This document shows, piece after piece, positions 1 to 5,393 of a stretch of 7,269 nt of DNA. Source of the DNA: Flavobacteria bacterium RIFCSPLOWO2_12_FULL_31_7 (GTDB lineage Bacteria; Bacteroidota; Bacteroidia; Flavobacteriales; Flavobacteriaceae); assembly GCA_001800945.1 (NCBI GenBank), contig MGWJ01000081.1, forward strand, positions 1 through 7,269, given 5' to 3'. The translations under genes and the position numbers were made by a program. The first letter of the stretch is position 1, and every line of letters begins with the position of its first letter. The notes under the pieces were generated by a model that was not told the DNA's origin, did not search any database, and saw only the letters and a program-made list of their open reading frames with translations.

Positions 1-326
1 AACCAACCAAAATATTTTGTTTCGTGATTTTCGTTATTAAAATTTTCTGAATAATCTTCAAAGCTTTTATCGCTTAACGAAACCCAAAGTCCATATTCTA
101 AATTTTCACAATGGTCAATAACTTTTTGTGTTAAAGTACAACGAATGAATTTGTCCGTTTGGTCATCATATTCAATTACACAAAAATCAGAAGTAAGTTC
201 AGCAATTGTTTGCTTTTCATCTTCGTTTAAATTATGATAATGAGTAGGTGAGGAGTAAGTCAAAGAAGGCCATTCTTCGTGTTCTTTTCCGCAACATTCA
301 CAAATGTATTTAATGCTTTCTGACAT
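1..326 (-). CDS. DUF2199 domain protein, 3' end cut by window edge
   Basis: The first 108 codons of a gene that runs off the left edge. The translation begins MSESIKYICECCGKEHEEWP and shows the layout of the DUF2199 family: an N-terminal C-x-C-C-G-K-x-H cluster (C9, C11, C12, H16) that could bind a metal, a Pro/Tyr segment near 27-30, a DFCVIEYDD strand near 47-55, and YGLWVSLSDKSFEDY near 78-92. The last visible residues, YFGW (105-108), fit the family's conserved Gly-Trp. The family has no established function. The protein has no signal peptide and is probably cytoplasmic. The ATG at 326 is the first in-frame start, 43 nt inside the cassette boundary at 369/370, a leader length like those of the other cassettes. 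It is the only gene of cassette C1, whose own downstream repeat lies outside the window. The family call rests on recognised motifs, not on a search. Confidence 0.8.
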   Translation of the reverse strand, partial: MSESIKYICECCGKEHEEWPSLTYSSPTHYHNLNEDEKQTIAELTSDFCVIEYDDQTDKFIRCTLTQKVIDHCENLEYGLWVSLSDKSFEDYSENFNNENHETKYFGW

Positions 327-363
327 ATTTAGTTCTTATTTTGCAGTTTTCGCGTAACATTAC

Positions 364-495
364 CACCAACGTTCCGGCGCTTGGCGAGGTTGCGAACTTC
401 GGAACCGATTATTTTCTATCAAAGATAAAATTTCTTGCGAAATGTAAACGTGAATTTACTACAAAATTCGCAATCTTGCCAAACGCTTGTTATGC
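364..495 (-). repeat. attC-like site 1 (family A), between cassettes C1 and C2
   Basis: A 124-bp palindromic element from AAC (368-370) to GTT (489-491), plus the cassette-specific bases on each side. The left arm starts GGCGCTTGGCGAGGTTGCG after a GTTCC spacer. The right arm, read as its reverse complement, is AGCGTTTGGCAAGATTGCG after a single-base spacer. The middle holds the apex hairpin TTTC-TTGC-GAAA. The flank at 361-370 belongs to C1 and the flank from 489 to C2, as expected for an attC between two cassettes. Crossover is inferred between 369 and 370. Confidence 0.75.
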
Positions 496-508
496 ACAGT
501 GCTTTGTT

Positions 509-896
509 TTATAAATTCTTATCGATTTCTGTTTGGTCATCTTTATCTAATGAATCTTTTGATTTTTCATATTCTATTTTTTTTGAGTTTTCTTTTATAT
601 ATTGCTTTTTAAATCCATTTTTATAAACTTCTATTTCGTAGTCTTTTCTCTTTTTATTTAATGTAATATTTTCATAAACTATATATACATCTTCTAAAAT
701 TGTTTTAACATCTATACCTTCATAATTTTTAAAATTTCGAGTTGGTGTAAAATATTCATATTTTAGAGTTATAAGTGTGTTTTCAATTATCCAATAATAT
801 TTTTTGTATTTAATTTTGTCATCATATGTATTGTCAATTGTTTTTGTACAATCGTTATTTTCTGTGAAATTGTATTTTCCATATTTTTTTTTCAAA
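509..896 (-). pseudogene. Detached C-terminal part of the C2 lipoprotein gene
   Basis: This open stretch repeats the last third of the lipoprotein encoded at 855-1724 (shared segment KYGKYNFTENN to KKQYIKE) and continues into a different tail, NSKKIEYEKSKDSLDKDDQ. It has no ATG or leader of its own; the only start in frame is a TTG at 895, inside the duplication junction. I read it as the original 3' end of the gene, separated from the 5' part when 307 bp were duplicated in tandem. Removing one copy would join residues 1-276 of the upstream ORF to this tail and give a protein of about 302 residues. It is probably not translated separately. Confidence 0.7.
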
Positions 897-1203
897 TTCT
901 TTTATATATTGCTTTTTAAATCCATTTTTATAAACTTCTATTTCGTAGTCTTTTCTCTTTTTATTTAATGTAATATTTTCATAAACTATATATACATCTT
1001 CTAAAATTGTTTTAACATCTATACCTTCATAATTTTTAAAATTTCGAGTTGGTGTAAAATATTCATATTTTAGAGTTATAAGTGTGTTTTCAATTATCCA
1101 ATAATATTTTTTGTATTTAATTTTGTCATCATATGTATTGTCAATTGTTTTTGTACAATCGTTATTTTCTGTGAAATTGTATTTTCCATATTTTTTTGTC
1201 AAA
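590..1203. repeat. Tandem duplication, two 307-bp copies
   Basis: Positions 590-896 and 897-1203 are direct copies with a 307-bp period. By eye, 590-890 and 897-1197 are identical; the only difference seen over the full unit is at 891 (T) against 1198 (G). Such near-identity in A+T-rich coding sequence points to a very recent event or to an assembly artefact. Because 307 is not a multiple of three, the second copy falls out of frame. Confidence 0.9.
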
Positions 1204-1724
1204 CTTGTAAGTAAATTATCAAAGTTTGATTGTAAACTTTCTTCCTTTTCCTTTTTAATGGAATTATATCCTTTTCCGTCTATTTCAATTTCTAATTCTT
1301 TTTTCGCTTTTTCTATTAGTATTTCTTTATCAGATGAAAAAAGATAATGTTGTGGGAATGTCAAAAATTTATCTCGTTCAAATGAATGAAAACTAATTTC
1401 GCAAATTTTGTTATTGAATTTTTCAAACCTCACGTAAAATGGTTTCATTCTTCCATTTATATATATTAAGGAATCTTTTATTTTATGTTCATTAATATGT
1501 TTTTGATATATGTTTTTGTTAAACTTTTCATCTGCACATAGTTTGAAACCAAACAAAGTAGAAAATTCCTTAAATTCTAAAGCTTTATCTTCAATTTGAT
1601 AGTTTGTAATTATACTATCTGCTTCGTTAAATTTAAAACAAGAAAGTTCTGTAGGTAAATAATTCTCCTTTTTACAAGAAAAAGCAATTCCTAATATAAA
1701 AATTAAAATTCCAATTTTTTTCAT
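855..1724 (-). CDS. Putative lipoprotein, C-terminus altered by duplication (cassette C2)
   Basis: A 289-residue protein of unrecognised family. The N-terminus MKKIGILIFILGIAFSC is a lipoprotein signal peptide with the lipidated Cys expected at C17, followed by KKE; it should be anchored in an envelope membrane. The mature part is rich in Lys, Glu and Asn. It has a probable helical stretch around 130-180 (KAKKELEIEIDG to LLTSLTKKYGKY) and then a Tyr-rich region that may form strands (YYWIIENTLITLKYEYF). The last 13 residues (FEKKIWKIQFHRK) come from reading the duplicated copy out of frame; the ancestral tail lies at about 509-590. The ATG at 1724 is 44 nt from the cassette boundary at 1768/1769 and gives the signal peptide directly. 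Function is unknown, and whether the altered tail is tolerated cannot be judged from sequence. Confidence 0.8.
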   Translation of the reverse strand: MKKIGILIFILGIAFSCKKENYLPTELSCFKFNEADSIITNYQIEDKALEFKEFSTLFGFKLCADEKFNKNIYQKHINEHKIKDSLIYINGRMKPFYVRFEKFNNKICEISFHSFERDKFLTFPQHYLFSSDKEILIEKAKKELEIEIDGKGYNSIKKEKEESLQSNFDNLLTSLTKKYGKYNFTENNDCTKTIDNTYDDKIKYKKYYWIIENTLITLKYEYFTPTRNFKNYEGIDVKTILEDVYIVYENITLNKKRKDYEIEVYKNGFKKQYIKEFEKKIWKIQFHRK

Positions 1725-1762
1725 AAAATTTTAGGTGTATTTCGCAATTTTTGGTGCATTGT

Positions 1763-1892
1763 GCATAACGGGCCGCGGCTTGCTGAAGTGGCGACTTCGT
1801 AAATTATTATTTGATGCTAAGATACAATTTCTTGCGAAAGAAAAACGTGAATTTACTACAAAATTAGCCATTTTAGCAAACCGCTGTTATAT
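1763..1892 (-). repeat. attC-like site 2 (family B), between cassettes C2 and C3
   Basis: A 122-bp element from AAC (1767-1769) to GTT (1886-1888). The left spacer is GGGCC and the left arm GCGGCTTGCTGAAGTGGCG. The right arm as reverse complement is GCGGTTTGCTAAAATGGC, after a one-base spacer. The apex hairpin TTTCTT-GCGA-AAGAAA is a perfect 6-bp stem. A local hairpin GAAGT-GGCG-ACTTC lies inside the left arm. The left flank (TGTGCATAAC) pairs with the far end of C2 at 489, and the right flank belongs to C3. Confidence 0.75.
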
Positions 1893-2366
1893 ACTGGTTG
1901 TTTTATTCCAATGAGATTCTCGTCGTAAGTTTTCTGAATTAATTCGGAAAACGCTCAATTTCCGCAATACTTTTCCTCAAACTTTTTCAAGATAGCATTT
2001 CCGATTCGACAAGTTTTTCGCAATCTAAATCAAGTATCAATTTCCAATTCTACAATTTTTTCGCAATACTTTTTCGCAAACCAATTCAAGTAACGGTTTC
2101 CGATTCTGCTATTTTTACGCAATGCTTTTTCGCAAACTAATTCAAGAATCGATTTTCATTTCTCCATTTTTTTCGCAAACTATTTCCGCTATCAATTTTG
2201 GATTCTTCCATTTTCGACAATAAATTAAAAGCTCAAAAATTTTAAAAAAAACAATTGTGTTTTTTCGAATTTAAAACAAAAATAGGAGCGAAGCGTTTTC
2301 TGAAAATAGATGTTGAAATATTAGAAATTGTTCTTGTGTTTTCGATTCTAAACGACTGGTATATAA
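1769..2366 (-). other. Gene-less cassette C3
   Basis: A complete cassette bounded by inferred crossovers, with matched ends (GTTATATAC at 1886 and GTATATAAC ending at 2367) but no credible gene on either strand. About 475 bp between sites 2 and 3 hold diverged short repeats (see the next feature) and, near the right end, an AAAATAGGAG motif at 2279-2288. The same motif occurs at nearly the same distance from the boundary in cassette C7 (88-89 nt). This makes C3 and C7 relatives. C3 may specify an untranslated RNA, be a decayed gene, or have no product. Confidence 0.65.
1953..2215. repeat. Diverged 42/56-bp repeats in C3
   Basis: Units built on TTTTCGCAAACTAATTCAAG followed by a variable AACGRTTTCCGATTC part. 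TTTTCGCAA anchors are seen near 2015, 2058, 2071, 2127 and 2170. The spacings are about 42-43 bp, with one 56-bp unit (42 + 14) and an extra partial unit near 2058-2070. The units clearly match those of C7 but are far more eroded. The limits given are approximate. Confidence 0.7.
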
Positions 2367-2492
2367 CGTTCCGGCGCTTGGCGAGGTTGCGAACTTCGGA
2401 ACTGATTATTTTCTGTTAAAGATAAAATTTCTTGCGAGAAATAAACGTGTATTTACTACAAAATTCGCAATCTTGCCAAACGCCTGTTGGCA
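2361..2492 (-). repeat. attC-like site 3 (family A), between cassettes C3 and C4
   Basis: A 124-bp element from AAC (2365-2367) to GTT (2486-2488). GTTCC spacer, left arm GGCGCTTGGCGAGGTTGCG, right arm reverse complement GGCGTTTGGCAAGATTGCG after a one-base spacer, and apex hairpin TTTCT-TGCG-AGAAA. The left flank pairs with the far end of C3; the right flank (GTTGGCAGTA) pairs with the far end of C4 at 3076-3085. Confidence 0.75.
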
Positions 2493-2499
2493 GTAGTTT

Positions 2500-3057
2500 T
2501 TATGAATACCATTCACATGTTGTTCCAAAAGCTATCCATTTGCCATTTTCTTTTTTATAAAAAGTAGTCAGACCATATGCACTTAAATAATCTGATGAAT
2601 GAGAATAAGAAATTATGCATATTGAATAATTTCTTAAAAATATTGGTTTTGAAAATTGTAATATTGATTTACCATGTTTTCTTCTAAAGTTCTTCCAACC
2701 ATTTATAAGATCTTTAAAAATTTTTTGGTATTCACTATTCTTTACAATTTTTATATTATCTACATAATCATTTGTCCATTCAAATTCGTTTGAATTTTCA
2801 ATTTCCTTTTTTACATATAATTTTTCATTTTCAGTAAGGCTATCTGATTCTATAAATGTGGTTTCAAAACAATTTTTTAAATCATAACTAATTGGTTTAT
2901 TTATTAAAACAGTTTTAGTGTCAATTTTAATTTCACCAACTAAATCAGATATTAACTTTTTTGTTTCGTTTTTGTATTTCTCTTCAGTTTCTTTAACCTG
3001 AGAAAAAGTTACAATAGGGATTATGTAAAAGAAATATGTAGTTAAAATTTTTATCAT
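2500..3057 (-). CDS. Secreted protein of unknown function (cassette C4)
   Basis: A 185-residue protein. MIKILTTYFFYIIPIVTFSQ reads as a standard secretion signal with likely cleavage after TFS (residues 17-19), so the mature protein is periplasmic or released. The next ~70 residues are charged and probably helical (KETEEKYKNETKKLISDL; ENEKLYVKKEIENSNEF). The C-terminal half alternates strands and turns: FSKPIFLRNYSICIISYSHSS, then LTTFYKKENGKWIAFGTTCEW. The 'YKKENGKWI' pattern is common in small exported flavobacterial proteins, but I cannot name a family. There are two Cys near the C-terminus and one near residue 63. The ATG at 3057 lies only 27 nt from the cassette boundary, and the TAA stop lies within the complementary cassette end region, so the gene fills its cassette. 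No partner gene is adjacent. Confidence 0.8.
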   Translation of the reverse strand: MIKILTTYFFYIIPIVTFSQVKETEEKYKNETKKLISDLVGEIKIDTKTVLINKPISYDLKNCFETTFIESDSLTENEKLYVKKEIENSNEFEWTNDYVDNIKIVKNSEYQKIFKDLINGWKNFRRKHGKSILQFSKPIFLRNYSICIISYSHSSDYLSAYGLTTFYKKENGKWIAFGTTCEWYS

Positions 3058-3078
3058 CTATTTAGGTTTTAAAATTAC

Positions 3079-3212
3079 TGCCAACGGGCCGCGGCTTGGC
3101 GCAGTAGCGACTGCGTGGAACGGATTATTTCTTGCTAAGGTAAGATTTTCCAGCGGAAAATCGAACGTGTTGTTTATTGAATTGTAGCTATTGAGCCAAA
3201 CCGCTGTTATAT
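3079..3212 (-). repeat. attC-like site 4 (divergent, B-type spacer), between C4 and C5
   Basis: A 126-bp element from AAC (3083-3085) to GTT (3206-3208). GGGCC spacer and left arm GCGGCTTGGCGCAGTAGCGAC; right arm as reverse complement GCGGTTTGGCTCAATAGC. Its middle differs from all other copies in sequence but keeps the structure: the apex is GATTTTCCAGCGGAAAATC, an 8-bp perfect stem with a 3-base loop. The local left-arm hairpin is GCAGT-AGCG-ACTGC. These are base changes on both sides of stems relative to sites 2 and 6. Confidence 0.75.
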
Positions 3213-3218
3213 GCAGGT

Positions 3219-3863
3219 TTAATTTATATTATATTTTGATTTTAATCTTTCATCAATTTTTTTCATAAGTTCAAAAACAAATTTAAAATACTCGAAAGCA
3301 TTTTGTTTTGCAAATTCGTCCATTTGCATAGATTGAAAAATTGGTATTGTTTTATAGTTAACTTGTATTTCTTGAATTTCTTTTGGATTTGAAAGATTTG
3401 CATGATAAACTGGAGTTTCGTCTGGTAAGTGTTTTAAAATCTTACTTGGATCAGAATGAGAAAATCCGTTTCTCATAAGTTCTCTTATTGTATCAAATAA
3501 AATATTTTTTTCAGATTCAGTTATTAAGTTTTCTTTCTTACATAATTCAATCGTATTTCCAAGTTGTTTAGAACCATATTTTTCATTTGGTACTGAAAAA
3601 ATATCACTCCAGTTTTCAACTGGTTTTGGACCAATACCAGCTTCGTTGTATATTAAAGCAAGTTTTAAAACTCTTTCCAAAACATTGTTTGTCAAAGTTA
3701 TTGATGCTCGATAAAATTCAAGAATAAGACATTTGTTAATTTCAAATATTGAGCTTCCTAATTCAGGATAAGTATAAAATTTAAACTCAAAATATTTAGA
3801 ATGAGCTTCAAAGTTTTTGTTTAAGTTTTCTATAAATGCTTTTTCAAATATTTCTTTTTCCAT
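3219..3863 (-). CDS. Helical protein with HEPN-like RNxxxH motif (cassette C5)
   Basis: A 214-residue protein from the chosen ATG at 3863 (MEKEIFEKAFIENLNKN). An upstream in-frame ATG at 3884 would add seven residues, but it lies within the cassette core next to the crossover, so I prefer the internal start, 25 nt from the boundary. There is no signal peptide; it is probably cytoplasmic. The chain looks mainly helical: EFYRASITLTNNVLERVLKLALIY (about 49-72), then LCKKENLITESEKNILFDTIRELMRNGFSHSD (about 107-138). The segment R131-N-G-F-S-H136 fits the R-x4-6-H signature of HEPN-fold RNases, with a polar residue after Arg as in many active members, and it follows a long helix as in those proteins. 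HEPN proteins act in toxin-antitoxin and anti-phage roles, but no antitoxin gene shares this cassette. The HEPN assignment is tentative; a helical DUF of other function is possible. Confidence 0.7.
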   Translation of the reverse strand: MEKEIFEKAFIENLNKNFEAHSKYFEFKFYTYPELGSSIFEINKCLILEFYRASITLTNNVLERVLKLALIYNEAGIGPKPVENWSDIFSVPNEKYGSKQLGNTIELCKKENLITESEKNILFDTIRELMRNGFSHSDPSKILKHLPDETPVYHANLSNPKEIQEIQVNYKTIPIFQSMQMDEFAKQNAFEYFKFVFELMKKIDERLKSKYNIN

Positions 3864-3882
3864 AATGTTGGTCAAAACTTGC

Positions 3883-4013
3883 ATATAACGTTCCCACGCT
3901 TTGCGCTGTTGCGAGCTTCGGAACTGATTATTTTCTTGCTAAGATATATTTCTTGCGAAAGAAAAACGTCCAGCTTAAACAAAATTCGCAATAGCGCAAA
4001 ACGTGTGTTGTGC
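3883..4013 (-). repeat. attC-like site 5 (divergent, GTTCC spacer), between C5 and C6
   Basis: A 123-bp element from AAC (3887-3889) to GTT (4007-4009). Left arm CACGCTTTGCGCTGTTGCGA after GTTCC; right arm reverse complement CACGTTTTGCGCTATTGCGA after one base. The arms pair along 20 positions with only two non-Watson-Crick pairs, the best arm match in the window. The apex hairpin is TTTCTT-GCGA-AAGAAA, as in site 2, although the spacer and arm are closer to family A, so it looks like a mosaic. Confidence 0.75.
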
Positions 4014-4023
4014 GTTCGGTGTT

Positions 4024-4653
4024 TTATTTATTAAGTTTTATAAAACCATTTCCGTTTTCTCCTTCTTTGATAGTTTTATTAGTTACTAAATTCCAATCAA
4101 TATTTGGATATTTCTCTTTGAAATAGTTTATGTTACTATTAAGTTGATCGGTAATTTCAATATATGGATTAGATTTAGTTTTTACGTTGACAATAATATT
4201 TCCAATATATGTTATTTTAGATTTTTCGACAGTAAATGGCAAACTAAAATTTACAGGATTACTAAATTCACTTGTTATCATACCACCATTCCAAAAAAAC
4301 CAAAATCCATCAAAATTATATTTCCCAGGTTTTTGTTCAAGTACAAAAGGAAAAGTTTTATTTTCATTCAATTCACCATTAAATCGACCATTAAATTGGT
4401 TTACATTTACAGTAAAATATGTAGAATTGCTTTTTGCTTCTTCAATATTTTCATTCTCATATGTCAAATGAAATCTATATTTATCAAAAGGAGATTTCTT
4501 TTTAGGATGAACAAAAGTAACAGTTCCAATTACCAAACCATTTCCATTATTTGAATTAAAATTTGTTTCAGTTGGAACCTTTGATTGTTTCATTGGAACA
4601 CAACTTGTTAATAGAATAATTAATACTGTAAAGATAAAAATTTTGTTTTTCAT
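4024..4653 (-). CDS. Putative lipoprotein, beta-rich (cassette C6)
   Basis: A 209-residue protein with an evident lipoprotein signal peptide: MKNKIFIFTVLIILLTSC, lipidated Cys at C18, a good lipobox (LTSC). After an Asn/Ser-rich linker (about 28-38) the rest looks like a beta-sandwich: GLVIGTVTFVHP, YRFHLTYEN, TYFTVNVNQFNGRF, then KPGKYNFDGFWFFWNGG, FSLPFTVEKSKITYIGNIIVNV, and a C-terminal helix near NINYFKEKYPNIDW. The order 'PGKY...F.V..s.ityiGni.v' resembles small envelope lipoproteins of the DUF2846 type, but I would not assign that family without a profile search. The ATG at 4653 is 50 nt from the cassette boundary, the longest leader here, and starts the signal peptide exactly. The TAA stop is 14 nt from the GTT of site 5. 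Function is unknown; it is probably anchored in the outer membrane. Confidence 0.8.
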   Translation of the reverse strand: MKNKIFIFTVLIILLTSCVPMKQSKVPTETNFNSNNGNGLVIGTVTFVHPKKKSPFDKYRFHLTYENENIEEAKSNSTYFTVNVNQFNGRFNGELNENKTFPFVLEQKPGKYNFDGFWFFWNGGMITSEFSNPVNFSLPFTVEKSKITYIGNIIVNVKTKSNPYIEITDQLNSNINYFKEKYPNIDWNLVTNKTIKEGENGNGFIKLNK

Positions 4654-4697
4654 AATTTATTTTGATGTTAATTTTACGTTTCGTTTTTCACACTGAC

Positions 4698-4828
4698 GCA
4701 CAACGGGCCGCGGCTTGCTGAAGTGGCGGCTTCGTAAGTTTTTTATTTGATGCTAATATACAATTTCTTGCGAAATAAAAACGTGAATTTATCAGAATTT
4801 TCGCCATTTTAGCAAACCGCTGTTAAAT
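4698..4828 (-). repeat. attC-like site 6 (family B), between cassettes C6 and C7
   Basis: A 123-bp element from AAC (4702-4704) to GTT (4822-4824). GGGCC spacer, left arm GCGGCTTGCTGAAGTGGCG, right arm reverse complement GCGGTTTGCTAAAATGGCG. Very close to site 2, with the apex reduced to TTTC-TTGC-GAAA. The left flank CGCACAAC pairs with GTTGTGCG at 4007; the right flank GTTAAATACA pairs with the far end of C7. Confidence 0.75.
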
Positions 4829-5257
4829 ACAGGTTTTTTATAATTTTCTCATTTTTGGTTTTCAGTTTTCGAATGTCTTTATCGATTCCAACATTTTCGC
4901 AAACTAATTTAAGTAACGATTTTCGATTCAACAAGTTTTCGCAAACTAATTCAAAAAAAGATTTCCGATTCAATAAGTTTTCACAAACTAATTCAAGAAA
5001 CGCTTTCCGATTCAATAAGTTTTCACAAACCAATTCAAGAAACGATTTCCGATTCTACAAGTTTTTACAAACTAATTCAAGTAAACTTTACCGATTCAAC
5101 CTTTTTTCGCAATCATAATTAACTCATTTTTTCCATTTCAAGTATTTTATTTAGATTTTTTAAAAAAATGAAAATAGGAGAAAAGAATTCGATTAAATAG
5201 ATGGAAAAATAATCAGATTTTATTCAGCATTCTCGATTCAACAAAACTTGTATTTAA
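4704..5257 (-). other. Gene-less repeat cassette C7
   Basis: A complete cassette with matched ends (GTTAAATACA at 4822 and TGTATTTAAC ending at 5258) whose ~420-bp interior is a 42-bp tandem repeat plus a ~140-bp A+T-rich segment. That segment carries AAAATAGGAG at 5171-5180. Open frames exist on both strands through the repeats (4855-5118 plus, 4809-5033 minus), but both need TTG starts and merely repeat a 14-residue unit, so neither is a convincing gene. It is homologous to C3. Possible roles are an untranslated RNA or a protein- or integrase-binding repeat; the sequence does not decide. Confidence 0.7.
4894..5110. repeat. 42-bp tandem repeat, five units plus partial
   Basis: The anchor TTTTCRCAAACTAATTCAAG recurs with exact 42-bp spacing at 4894, 4936, 4978, 5020, 5062 and, as a partial unit, 5104. 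The rest of each unit is a variant of AAACGATTTCCGATTCAATAAG. Differences are scattered substitutions without indels, in contrast with the C3 version. The period equals three 14-bp thirds and about four turns of B-DNA. Confidence 0.9.
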
Positions 5258-5383
5258 CGTTCCGGCGCTTGGCGAGGTTGCGAACTTAGGAACTGTTTAT
5301 TTTCTATCAAAGATAAAATTTCTTGCGAGAAATAAACGTGAATTTACTACAAAATTAGCAATCTTGCCAAACGCCTGTTATAA
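5252..5383 (-). repeat. attC-like site 7 (family A), between cassettes C7 and C8
   Basis: A 124-bp element from AAC (5256-5258) to GTT (5377-5379). GTTCC spacer, left arm GGCGCTTGGCGAGGTTGCG, right arm reverse complement GGCGTTTGGCAAGATTGC, apex TTTCT-TGCG-AGAAA as in site 3. Single-base changes from the other A copies include ACTTAGG for ACTTCGG. The right flank GTTATAAGCC pairs with the far end of C8 at 6351-6360. Confidence 0.75.
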
Positions 5384-5393
5384 GCCGTTTTTT

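Noticed and set aside
364..495. Bulged (extrahelical) G in the left arm, as in classical attC
   Set aside because: On careful alignment the arms of the sites pair without a gap. The apparent bulge was a misaligned G-T wobble.
435..626. Plus-strand open frame starting inside attC-like site 1
   Set aside because: It begins in the repeat and runs antisense to the lipoprotein tail. The peptide is Phe/Ser-rich, as expected from the reverse complement of Lys-rich coding sequence.
4144..4554. Plus-strand open frames antisense to the C6 lipoprotein (4144-4554 and 4187-4471)
   Set aside because: Both lie wholly within a gene with a clear lipoprotein signal on the other strand and show no recognisable motif.
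4855..5118. Plus-strand 87-codon frame of 14-residue repeats in C7, and the opposing 4809-5033 minus frame
   Set aside because: Both need TTG starts, the minus frame is preceded by an in-frame TAG in a further repeat unit, and any 42-bp repeat without stops gives such frames. Reported as a repeat, not a gene.
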